Part shown: positions 31,673-39,296 of the stretch, one piece after another | How positions within the stretch are numbered: position 1 is the stretch's first letter | Layout: every line of letters starts with the position of its first letter | Assembly: GCA_934700385.1 (NCBI GenBank) | Contig: CAKUXO010000007.1 | Coordinates: forward strand, 1-64,000 | DNA from: an uncultured Candidatus Melainabacteria bacterium | GTDB lineage: Bacteria; Cyanobacteriota; Vampirovibrionia; Gastranaerophilales; Gastranaerophilaceae | Direction of reading: 5' to 3' | Length of the DNA stretch: 64,000 nucleotides | Notes under the pieces: model-generated | Told to the model about the DNA's origin: nothing | What the model saw: only the letters and a program-made list of their open reading frames with translations | The model's database searches: none | Program-made: the position numbers and the translations under genes

Positions 31673-32311
31673 TTATACTTTTTGGATTTGTTTGTATTCC
31701 AATTCTACAGGTGTCTCACGACCAAAAATAGACACCATAGCTCTTAATTTAGATTTATCAGGATAAACTTCTGTAATATCGCCGATAAATTCTGCAAAAG
31801 GTCCTGAAATAATTCTAACTTTATCGCCAACTTTAACGTCAAGTTCAATTTTAGCGGCAGTTTGTTGACCTCTGTGTATAATCTTTTTAATTTCTGAATC
31901 TTTAGCTGCGATTGGTTTTTTAGCAGTTCCTACGAATTTTGTAACCCCTGCAGTGTGTCTTACAACATACCAAGAGTCATCATCCATAATCATTTCAACT
32001 AAAACATACCCTGGAAAGATTTTTTCTTCTTTTTTAGTTTTCTTTCCGCCACGTACTTGTGTCACAGTTTTTTGCGGTACTTCAATTCTGAAAATTTTTT
32101 CGCCCATGTTCATGTATTCAATACGTTTTTCAAGATTAACTTTAACTTTGTTTTCATATCCTGAATAAGTATGAACAACATACCATCTTTTTTGCGGGGC
32201 TTTTTCAACTTTATGAGTTGCTTCTTTGCTGATATAGATATTTTCTTCTTCTGGAGTTTCTATATTTTCTTGAAGTTCTTCGTTTTGAAGTTCGTTTTCT
32301 TTTTCTGACAT
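31673..32311 (-). CDS. nusG: Transcription termination/antitermination factor NusG
   Basis: 212 residues. An acidic N-terminal extension of about 40 residues precedes the NGN domain (KRWYVVHTYSGYENKVK, KIFPGYVLVEM, SWYVVRHTAGVTKFVG). The C-terminal KOW domain has VKVGDKVRIISGPFAEFIGDI. NusG couples RNA polymerase to Rho or the ribosome. Lies between secE and rplK, the usual bacterial order. Confidence 0.97.
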   Translation of the reverse strand: MSEKENELQNEELQENIETPEEENIYISKEATHKVEKAPQKRWYVVHTYSGYENKVKVNLEKRIEYMNMGEKIFRIEVPQKTVTQVRGGKKTKKEEKIFPGYVLVEMIMDDDSWYVVRHTAGVTKFVGTAKKPIAAKDSEIKKIIHRGQQTAAKIELDVKVGDKVRIISGPFAEFIGDITEVYPDKSKLRAMVSIFGRETPVELEYKQIQKV

Positions 32312-32321
32312 CTTTTAACCT

Positions 32322-32540
32322 TTACTTAATTAGACCCAAAATGGCTTTAAAAATAATATCCATAAAATAAACAACAAGAGTGAAAAACGTTACAACTGCA
32401 AGGACAATACCTGTTTCAACGATGATTTGTCTGCGTTCTGGCCAAGTTACTTTAGACCATTCGTTTTTAACACCTTTGAAATAAGTTTTTAATGAATCTT
32501 TAAAATCGTTTGTTTGAGATTTTTTTTCTGCTGTTGCCAT
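32322..32540 (-). CDS. secE: Protein translocase subunit SecE
   Basis: 72 residues when started at the ATG at 32540 (MATAEKKSQ). The frame is open further upstream, but that part runs into tRNA-Trp. The conserved SLKTYFKGVKNEWSKVTWP amphipathic region is followed by RRQIIVETGIVLAVVTFF and a single C-terminal transmembrane helix. Essential partner of SecY in the SecYEG channel. Directly upstream of nusG. Confidence 0.95.
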   Translation of the reverse strand: MATAEKKSQTNDFKDSLKTYFKGVKNEWSKVTWPERRQIIVETGIVLAVVTFFTLVVYFMDIIFKAILGLIK

Positions 32541-32576
32541 TTTATTCTTTCTTGTAGGTATTAATTTAATTAAATT

Positions 32577-32649
32577 CGCGCCCTGAAGGACTCGAACCCT
32601 CGACATCCGGTTTTGGAGACCGACGTTCTACCAACTGAACTAAGGACGC
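32577..32649 (-). tRNA. tRNA-Trp (anticodon CCA)
   Basis: The minus strand gives the acceptor GCGTCCT with AGGGCGC, anticodon loop CTCCAAA (anticodon CCA) on a TCGGT/ACCGG stem, T-arm GAGGGTTCGAGTCCTTC and discriminator G as usual for Trp. Its location between rpmG and secE is common in bacteria. Confidence 0.95.
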
Positions 32650-32700
32650 TTATTTAATTATCAAATTGCTTTTAAGATTTAACTGTCCGCTTGCCAAATT

Positions 32701-32813
32701 CCGCTCTGGCTCACGCTTTTAGCTCCTGAGGAAATCGAAGATTTCCACGTCGCCATTGTAGTGCTTAATCGCCAAACTCAACGTTTGCCGATTATCGCAC
32801 CGGCTCACGCTTT
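32701..32813 (-). repeat. Modular hairpin repeat directly after rpmG
   Basis: The minus strand starts with AAAGCGTGAGCCGGTGCGAT right at the rpmG stop and ends with AGGAGCTAAAAGCGTGAGCC. The middle differs from the 1.8-kb and 51.7-kb copies and carries its own hairpin GGAAATC-gaa/ttc-GATTTCC. It therefore has shared ends and an exchanged core. Confidence 0.8.
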
Positions 32814-32981
32814 TTACTTAGTTTCTTTGTGAGTAGTGTGTTGTTTGCAAGTTGGGCAATATTTTTTAAGTTCTAATCTTTCTTTATTTGTTTTTTTATT
32901 TTTTGTAGTTGTGTAGTTTCTTTCTTTGCAATCTTCACAAGCAAGAACCACCATTCTATCGTTTTTACCTTTAATTCCCAT
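32814..32981 (-). CDS. rpmG: Ribosomal protein L33
   Basis: 55 residues. The sequence opens [20 protein letters not shown] and later has [10 protein letters not shown] and YCPTCKQH. It has four Cys in two C-x2-C pairs (ACEDCKE and YCPTCKQ), so this is the zinc-binding form of L33. First gene of the rpmG, tRNA-Trp, secE, nusG, rplK, rplA group. A promoter and a large palindrome lie upstream. A modular repeat starts at its stop codon. Confidence 0.95.
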   Translation of the reverse strand: MGIKGKNDRMVVLACEDCKERNYTTTKNKKTNKERLELKKYCPTCKQHTTHKETK

Positions 32982-33026
32982 TTTAACTACCTTTCTTGGG
33001 GTCTAAATCTTAGTAATAGCTTCTTA

Positions 33027-33062
33027 TTAATAGAATGTCCGCTAGTTGGGACATTCTATTAA
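33027..33062 (-). promoter_or_regulatory. 14-bp perfect palindrome in the rpmG leader
   Basis: TTAATAGAATGTCC at 33027-33040 pairs with GGACATTCTATTAA at 33049-33062 around an 8-base loop. It lies between the promoter (33079-33106) and rpmG, so it would be in the 5' leader. No T-run follows on either strand. Confidence 0.55.
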
Positions 33063-33078
33063 TTAACCTTATAAATCT

Positions 33079-33106
33079 ATTGTATCAAGAAAATTTTTTT
33101 TTACAA
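33079..33106 (-). promoter_or_regulatory. Promoter of the rpmG-secE-nusG-rplKA group
   Basis: On the minus strand TTGTAA (33106-33101) and TACAAT (33084-33079) are spaced by 16 bases. Confidence 0.5.
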
Positions 33107-33182
33107 ATATTTATTTTTCTAATTCTTTTAAATGTTAAAAATTCTTAATAATCCTTTAAAATAATGTTTCTAAACTAAAAAA

Positions 33183-33211
33183 TTGCCAAAAATCTTTCAT
33201 AATAGTATAAT
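33183..33211 (+). promoter_or_regulatory. Promoter of the TPR protein gene, leaderless layout
   Basis: TTGCCA at 33183-33188 and TATAAT at 33206-33211 are spaced by 17 bases. Transcription would begin at or one base before the ATG at 33219. Confidence 0.65.
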
Positions 33212-33218
33212 ACTTATT

Positions 33219-34922
33219 ATGAATTTGCTTCTTATAATAGGATTAGTACTTTTTGGCTGCATGGTTATCTGGGTGTACATTCTTTTTGCGAATGTATCGA
33301 CTTTGCCTGTTCAAAAACCTATTGAAGAAAAAAAAGAAACTTCTGAAGATGAAGTTATTTCAAGGTGTCATCAACTTTATGACCAAGGGCTTCATGCGGA
33401 ATTACAACGCTATGCTCAAAGAGAATTATCTAAAAATTATGGAAATGTTGAATTAAGAAAGATTTTAGCAAAATCTTTTATGGCAACAAATAACGAAGAA
33501 ATGGGGATTAAGCACTTTGAGGCGATTTTAAACATCACCCCTTTTGACATTGAAACCCAAGAACTTCTTGCTTCTTATTATCGTGATAATGGCCCTAAAA
33601 CTCGTGCTATTGAGCTTTATGAACAAATTTTATTATATGACAACGGAAATGTTAATGCTGTTGAAGAATTATCAAAACTCTATCTTGAAATGAATAATTA
33701 TGAAAAAGCGATTGAGATTTTTCAAATGATGAAAGATAGCGAAATCGATGAAGCAAGGTTGAATGAAATTAAATACACTTTAGCTGATTTATATATTAAA
33801 ACCGAAAATTTTGAACAGGCTTTTGAAATGTATCGTGAGATTAATAAAGATGACCCTGAAAACCTTGAAATTTTGGTTTTATTGGCTGATTTAGCTTATA
33901 AAAATAAATATTGGCAAGATTGCCTTAAATATTATCAAAAAATTATTTCAATTGTGGGTGACGACTTTGAAATTCTAGAAAAAATCGCCCAACTTCAAAT
34001 GACTCTTGAAAATTGGTCTGAAGCAGTTGAGGCATATAGAAAAATAATTTCTTTAGAAGATAAAGAAAGCCCTAATTATCTTTATCACCAAAACGAACTT
34101 TGTAACGCTATGCTTAAAAATGGGCAGTTTGATGAAGCAATTGACCTTTTAAAAGATTTATTGGTGCAAAATCCGAAAGAAACTTCTTTTGCTTTTACTT
34201 TGGCTCAAGCCTACACTTTAATTGGGCAATATCAAATTGGGGTTAATTTATATAACAAACTTCTTGAAGATTTACCTGTTGAACAAAGTGCCATAATAAT
34301 TAAATATATTTCAAATTTAATTTGTATGTGGGCGCAAGATTTATTTGATAAAGGGGAATATAACCTTGCTTTTGATAAATTTTTTGAAGCTCTAAAATAT
34401 GATGAAGAAAATGACGAAGTATATTTTAGGCTTGGAAAATGTAACTATTACATTAAAAGTTTTCAAGACGCAATTGCGCACTTTAAAAGAGCTATTTCAA
34501 TTAAGCCACAAAATTCAATGTATTATTTTGGTTTAGGTTGTGCTTATGATGAACTTGGTGCCGTTAAAAATGCAAAAGTTGCTTTTTATGACGCATTAAA
34601 TATTGACCCAATGAACATAAAAGCAAGAATTGCTTATGCAATTTCTTTAACAAAAGAGCTTGAATATGCTCAAAGTATTGAACAATTTATGGAAGTATTA
34701 AAATATATTCCAGATAACGTTGATACCTTGTATAATCTTGCTTTAGCATATGAACTTGTGGGTGATATTGAAAGAGCAATTAAGTATTATAAAAAAGCGA
34801 TTGATATTAACCCAGAACACAAAGAAGCTAATCATAACCTTGAACTTATTTTAGGTGAACCATATAAACCTGAAACAGCGCAAAATGAAACTACAGAAGA
34901 AATTAATCAATCTGATTATTAA
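33219..34922 (+). CDS. Membrane-anchored tetratricopeptide-repeat protein
   Basis: 567 residues from the ATG at 33219; the frame is open further left, but that part holds the promoter. One N-terminal transmembrane helix (about 2-24) is followed by a long array of roughly a dozen TPR motifs. Examples are AIELYEQILLYDNGNVNAVE, AVEAYRKIISLEDKES and AIKYYKKAIDINPEHKEANH. TPR arrays are protein-binding scaffolds. The layout (anchor plus TPRs) recalls LapB/YciM, but no C-terminal rubredoxin-like zinc site is seen, so that name is not supported. Overlaps the convergent nuclease gene by 20 bases. Confidence 0.8.
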   Translation: MNLLLIIGLVLFGCMVIWVYILFANVSTLPVQKPIEEKKETSEDEVISRCHQLYDQGLHAELQRYAQRELSKNYGNVELRKILAKSFMATNNEEMGIKHFEAILNITPFDIETQELLASYYRDNGPKTRAIELYEQILLYDNGNVNAVEELSKLYLEMNNYEKAIEIFQMMKDSEIDEARLNEIKYTLADLYIKTENFEQAFEMYREINKDDPENLEILVLLADLAYKNKYWQDCLKYYQKIISIVGDDFEILEKIAQLQMTLENWSEAVEAYRKIISLEDKESPNYLYHQNELCNAMLKNGQFDEAIDLLKDLLVQNPKETSFAFTLAQAYTLIGQYQIGVNLYNKLLEDLPVEQSAIIIKYISNLICMWAQDLFDKGEYNLAFDKFFEALKYDEENDEVYFRLGKCNYYIKSFQDAIAHFKRAISIKPQNSMYYFGLGCAYDELGAVKNAKVAFYDALNIDPMNIKARIAYAISLTKELEYAQSIEQFMEVLKYIPDNVDTLYNLALAYELVGDIERAIKYYKKAIDINPEHKEANHNLELILGEPYKPETAQNETTEEINQSDY

Positions 34923-35493
34923 ACAATTTTAAAATAATTTTTTCTATTCTATCTTTATAAACTTTTTCATTTTCAAATTCAACATCAACAAAATCAAGTT
35001 TTTCAATTGAAAGATATCTTATTTTAACCTTTGGGCTATAAATTTTACTTGCGCAAAAAAGATATACAACACTTTGAAGGTCTGTTTTAGGGTTTTTTGG
35101 CAAGTTAAGAGTTTTCCAATCATAAATAATATAATTGTCATTTTCTTGATAAACCGCATCAAAGCGCCCTGTTAAAAAATATACCTGCCCAGATAAATCT
35201 AAACTTTCTTTAATTAAAAAAGGATATTCTGTTTCAATAAAGTTATTTTTCTTTTCTTTTAATTTTTCTTCTAATTTTTGCCAAATTTTTATTTCAGCTT
35301 CATTTAATTCCATAATAATTTTAGAAACATCAAAACCCTTGATATATTGACAAATTAAGCTGTGGAATTTTTGCCCTAAAATGGCTCTATCATCTTTTTT
35401 AAAAATAGAAAGGTTATCAATATATTTTTCTTTATATTCTTCAAGGCTTTTTTCTAAAACCCTTAGAGAGTTTTCGCTAAAAGTGTTTAACAT
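34903..35493 (-). CDS. RecB/AddB-type PD-(D/E)XK nuclease domain protein
   Basis: 196 residues consisting of little more than a nuclease domain. It has FHSLICQYIKGF (helix with the first acidic or His position), ETEYPFLIKESLDLSGQVYFLTGRFDAVY (GRFD core Asp) and IIYDWKT (D-x-K core), then LQSVVYLF (Q-x3-Y motif). These are the RecB/AddB nuclease motifs in order. The four-Cys iron-sulfur cluster seen in AddB and Cas4 is absent. It overlaps the giant helicase gene by 7 bases and follows it, so the two probably form one complex for DNA end processing. Confidence 0.8.
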   Translation of the reverse strand: MLNTFSENSLRVLEKSLEEYKEKYIDNLSIFKKDDRAILGQKFHSLICQYIKGFDVSKIIMELNEAEIKIWQKLEEKLKEKKNNFIETEYPFLIKESLDLSGQVYFLTGRFDAVYQENDNYIIYDWKTLNLPKNPKTDLQSVVYLFCASKIYSPKVKIRYLSIEKLDFVDVEFENEKVYKDRIEKIILKLFNNQID

Positions 35494-38400
35494 TTTTCAA
35501 CCTCATCTAACCCATTAAAAATTTCAGAATGTTCAAGTTTTTTTAATTTTCCAAAATATTTATATTCATCTGATGTTGATAAAAAAAGCTTTTTCTTTGC
35601 TCTTGTTATTCCAACATAAATTAATCTAAAATTTTCTTCAATTATTTCTCTTTTAAGTTCATCTTCGGTTTTTGGTTCTTTTTTAATTTTTTGAATAAAT
35701 TTTGTGTTTTCTTTTAATTCAAAACCATTCATACTAAAACAGATGTTATTTTTCGTTAATTCAGGAATGAAAACATAATCAAACTCATCTCCTTTAGATT
35801 TATGCAGGGTCATTATTTGAACCTTTTGAACTTTATTTTTATCTTCTTCGCAAGAGAAAAATTTAATGTTAGAAAAATTATTTTTATTTTGAATTTCTCT
35901 CATTTTTAAAACTGTGTTTTCAAAAGTTTTTTGGGTTAAGAAAATTTTAGCTGCAATTGTTGCAACAAGGGGAATATTAACTTCGTTTTTAGTGTTTGCA
36001 AAATAAAAATTTCCAATTTCATAAACTAAATCGTAAATTGAAATAAAATTTTTAAATAAAAAATAATTCATATCCCATAAAAATTGTTCTTCTAAATCTT
36101 CTTGTAAAAATAAAGGTTTATCAAGGTTTTGAACACATTTAACGGTATTATAATCATATAAACCAAGTTCATTTAATTCTAAAACAAGTTTTTTTGTTTG
36201 TTCAAAATCAAAAGGATTTTTTATATATTCCATTATCAAAAGACAAGTTTTATAAACAGGATTATTTATTAAGCTATCAGAATTTTTATAGGTTTTAATT
36301 GAATTTTCTTTTAAAATTTTATCCCATTTTTCAATAGAAAAATTATTTCTAACTAAAACGGCGCAAGTTGCATTTTCATCTTTTTTTAAAACATCTTTAA
36401 TTTTATCTAAAATAAATTTTGTTTCATTTTGTTCTAGGGGAAATGTTTGGCTTAAAACAGCCTTTTTATCAACAATATTAACCCCTTCAACAGGTTTCAT
36501 AATAAGCTCGCTAAAAGGTTCAAAGTTTTCTTTTTTTGCCCATTTAACAACATCATTAGCGCAATCAAGAACACCCGTTGCACATCTTTGACATCTATCC
36601 ATTACAACATTTTTAGATTTTTGCATAAATTCTCTAAAACCTTTAACATCAGAATTAGTGAATGTTGAAGTAATTGCTTGGTTAATATCTCCACAACGAA
36701 TAATGTTCTTATATTTTCCCCCTAAAAGAGTGATTAAATTTTGCTGAACAAAACTTGAATCTTGGGCTTCATCTTCAATTATAATTTTAGTTAAATTTTG
36801 ATAATAAATTAAAACATCAGGATTTTCTTTTAAAAGTTTCAAACTTAATAACAATAAATCATCATAATCAATTAAATTTTGTTCTTTTAATTTTTTCTGA
36901 TAAGTTTTAAAAACATTTAAAAACAGCTTGTTATTAGGTTCAAAATTTCCCCAGTTTGCAAGTTCATTTTTATATGCACTAATAGCGCTATCATAAAGGC
37001 TTGATTTATCTATAGGTAAGCCAAATTCTCTTAAAATTTCTAAAATAATGGCGTTTCTTTTAATTTCATCAATAATTTCAAAATCATAATCAAGCCCAAC
37101 TTTTGCAAAATTATTGTTTTCTTTAATTATTCTTAAAGCAAGCCCGTGAATTGTTGAAATATTAGGTAATTCCTTTAAATTTGGATAGCGGGCTTTTATT
37201 CTTTCTCTGAAGTTTCTTGCGGCTGATTCCATAAAAGTTAAAACAAAAATATTTTTAGGTTCAATTTCAGATAAAATTTCTCCCGATAAAATTTTATCAA
37301 CCAAAAGAAGCATAATTGTTGTTTTACCTGAACCCGCTGTTGCGCTAACAGACATCAATCCGCCTTTATAATTTAAAACCTCTTTTTGGTCATCTCTTGG
37401 GGTGATGGGTTTTACTTCTTGTTTTTTATCTTCTTCATCTTTATAAAGAAAATATTTATCAATTCCTGAAAAATTTTCATTTCCAAGAGAATCATAAACG
37501 CTTGAATAAAGATAAAAATTATCTGATAAAAGATAGAGTTTATATAACATTCTTGAAGTTCTATCTTTAGTTAGTTCAATATTATCTTCAAGTTCAAAGG
37601 TTTCTTTTTCCCACTTTTTTTGCATAACCCAAGCGTTATAAAGTGGACCTATGTCTTGTTTTAAATAGCTTTCAGAAGAACAATCAATCAAGAATTGATA
37701 TTTTGTTTTATAAGAATAATCAATTATTTTTTGCATTGAAGAAACAATAATAGCACTGTTATCTATTTCATCATCTGATAAAGGATTTTCTGAAATGATT
37801 GTGTTTTCAAGTTGCAAAATTAATTCTTCTTTTGAAACTTCTTCTTTAAAAATTTCTTCAAAGTCATAAATTTGTTTTAAAATTTGATTAATTTTAATAA
37901 AATCGTTTTTTAAATCTTTATCTTTTTTAATGAAATTAATAACTATTTCATAAAGTTGAACAGATAATTTTTCAAGGCGGATTTTTTCATAAATTTCTAT
38001 TAATTTTGAAAACTCGGGGCAAAAATCTTTCTTTTGTTTTTCTTTTATAAAATCAAAAATATTAGCGCCTGTGAAATCTCTTGCAAGTTTATATTCTTGA
38101 ATTATTTTAATTGTTTCTTTCCAATCAAGATTTAAAAGCTCAATAAAAATCCCTTTTAAAACATAAGAAGAAATATCTCGATTATTATTATCGTTAATTA
38201 TTTTTAAAAGCTCTAAAATATAGCCAACATATTTATTTTGGTTTAATTTTTCATTTTTTGTTAAAAAGTTAAATTCAAACCCCGAATTTAAAAGATATGT
38301 TTTTAAAAAGTCATCACAAAGTGGGGTTATAATTGCTATTTCATTAGGCTTTATCCCGTTACTTATAAGGTTTTTAATTTCTTTTACAACATCATCTATC

Positions 38401-39296
38401 ATTTCATTTCTTTTTAAGAAAGTTTTTGTTTTAATTTCTTCAAGGTCGATTGGTTTTTCTTCTTTAACAGAATTTAAAACAAGATGTGCTTTTTTTGTTT
38501 TTTCGTTATCTATAAAGGGTTTAAGCGCTTTTTCATTTAATAATTTTTCAAAGTCGATGTTAATAGCGCCAAGATATCCTAAACGAGATGAGCCAAATTC
38601 ATCATAGCCAATGAAAAATTCTTTAACTGTTGGTTTAATGTGTTCTAAATAAGCTAAAACAGCGGGGGTTATTTCATCTGCATCATCAACAAAAACATAT
38701 TTAAAAGTGTTTTTTGTTTGTTTATATAAAAACTGAAAAAGGTTCATTTGCCTGATATAATCAAAAGCTCTTTTTTCAATTGTTTTAATTTTATATTTAT
38801 TAATTGCAAGATTAACTTCATTTGAATAGCTTTCTTGCAGAATTTCTGCCCTTTTTTCAACTTCAACTTTTGAAAGATTATTCAAATTAATTAAAGAGTT
38901 TCTTCTTAAAAGTTGATGTAATAAACTTGTTTTAGAGTTATAGCCTGAAAAATCTGTTTCTTTAATACATTCTTTAAAAAGAAATTGGCTGACTTCTAAA
39001 CCACATAAATTAGGAATGATTTTTCTATTAAAATCACTTTTAATTGAATTTTCAACTAATGCCCAGTTTTCAAGAATATAATTATAAATTAATCCCCAAA
39101 AGCTATAAATTTTTAATGAACCGATTGAGCCATTTGGCATTTTTTCTTTAACAGAATTTAAAAAATCTTTTTTATTTTTAGAATTTTGCACCAAAACAAG
39201 TATCTCTTGCGCCTTTACACCTGAGCGCAAAAGTTTTATATATTCATCAATTAATATTTCTTTTCTATTAGTGTTAGAATTAGCGTTAATTATCAT
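35487..39296 (-). CDS. Giant UvrD/AddA-like helicase with a degenerate helicase-like N-terminal half
   Basis: 1269 residues. The C-terminal half is an intact SF1A helicase: Walker A GSGKTT at 655-660, EDEAQD (Walker B), CGDINQAIT (motif III), MTLHKSKGDEFDYVF (motif V) and YVGITRAKKKLF (motif VI). The N-terminal about 640 residues have a helicase-like layout without Walker A. It opens with NANSNTNRKEILIDEYIKLL and has FVDDADEITP in the Walker B position. AddB subunits also have an inactive helicase fold, so this looks like AddB joined to AddA with the nuclease moved to the next gene. Neighbours priA and polA fit DNA repair. Likely role: double-strand-end resection for recombination. Confidence 0.75.
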   Translation of the reverse strand: MIINANSNTNRKEILIDEYIKLLRSGVKAQEILVLVQNSKNKKDFLNSVKEKMPNGSIGSLKIYSFWGLIYNYILENWALVENSIKSDFNRKIIPNLCGLEVSQFLFKECIKETDFSGYNSKTSLLHQLLRRNSLINLNNLSKVEVEKRAEILQESYSNEVNLAINKYKIKTIEKRAFDYIRQMNLFQFLYKQTKNTFKYVFVDDADEITPAVLAYLEHIKPTVKEFFIGYDEFGSSRLGYLGAINIDFEKLLNEKALKPFIDNEKTKKAHLVLNSVKEEKPIDLEEIKTKTFLKRNEMIDDVVKEIKNLISNGIKPNEIAIITPLCDDFLKTYLLNSGFEFNFLTKNEKLNQNKYVGYILELLKIINDNNNRDISSYVLKGIFIELLNLDWKETIKIIQEYKLARDFTGANIFDFIKEKQKKDFCPEFSKLIEIYEKIRLEKLSVQLYEIVINFIKKDKDLKNDFIKINQILKQIYDFEEIFKEEVSKEELILQLENTIISENPLSDDEIDNSAIIVSSMQKIIDYSYKTKYQFLIDCSSESYLKQDIGPLYNAWVMQKKWEKETFELEDNIELTKDRTSRMLYKLYLLSDNFYLYSSVYDSLGNENFSGIDKYFLYKDEEDKKQEVKPITPRDDQKEVLNYKGGLMSVSATAGSGKTTIMLLLVDKILSGEILSEIEPKNIFVLTFMESAARNFRERIKARYPNLKELPNISTIHGLALRIIKENNNFAKVGLDYDFEIIDEIKRNAIILEILREFGLPIDKSSLYDSAISAYKNELANWGNFEPNNKLFLNVFKTYQKKLKEQNLIDYDDLLLLSLKLLKENPDVLIYYQNLTKIIIEDEAQDSSFVQQNLITLLGGKYKNIIRCGDINQAITSTFTNSDVKGFREFMQKSKNVVMDRCQRCATGVLDCANDVVKWAKKENFEPFSELIMKPVEGVNIVDKKAVLSQTFPLEQNETKFILDKIKDVLKKDENATCAVLVRNNFSIEKWDKILKENSIKTYKNSDSLINNPVYKTCLLIMEYIKNPFDFEQTKKLVLELNELGLYDYNTVKCVQNLDKPLFLQEDLEEQFLWDMNYFLFKNFISIYDLVYEIGNFYFANTKNEVNIPLVATIAAKIFLTQKTFENTVLKMREIQNKNNFSNIKFFSCEEDKNKVQKVQIMTLHKSKGDEFDYVFIPELTKNNICFSMNGFELKENTKFIQKIKKEPKTEDELKREIIEENFRLIYVGITRAKKKLFLSTSDEYKYFGKLKKLEHSEIFNGLDEVEKC

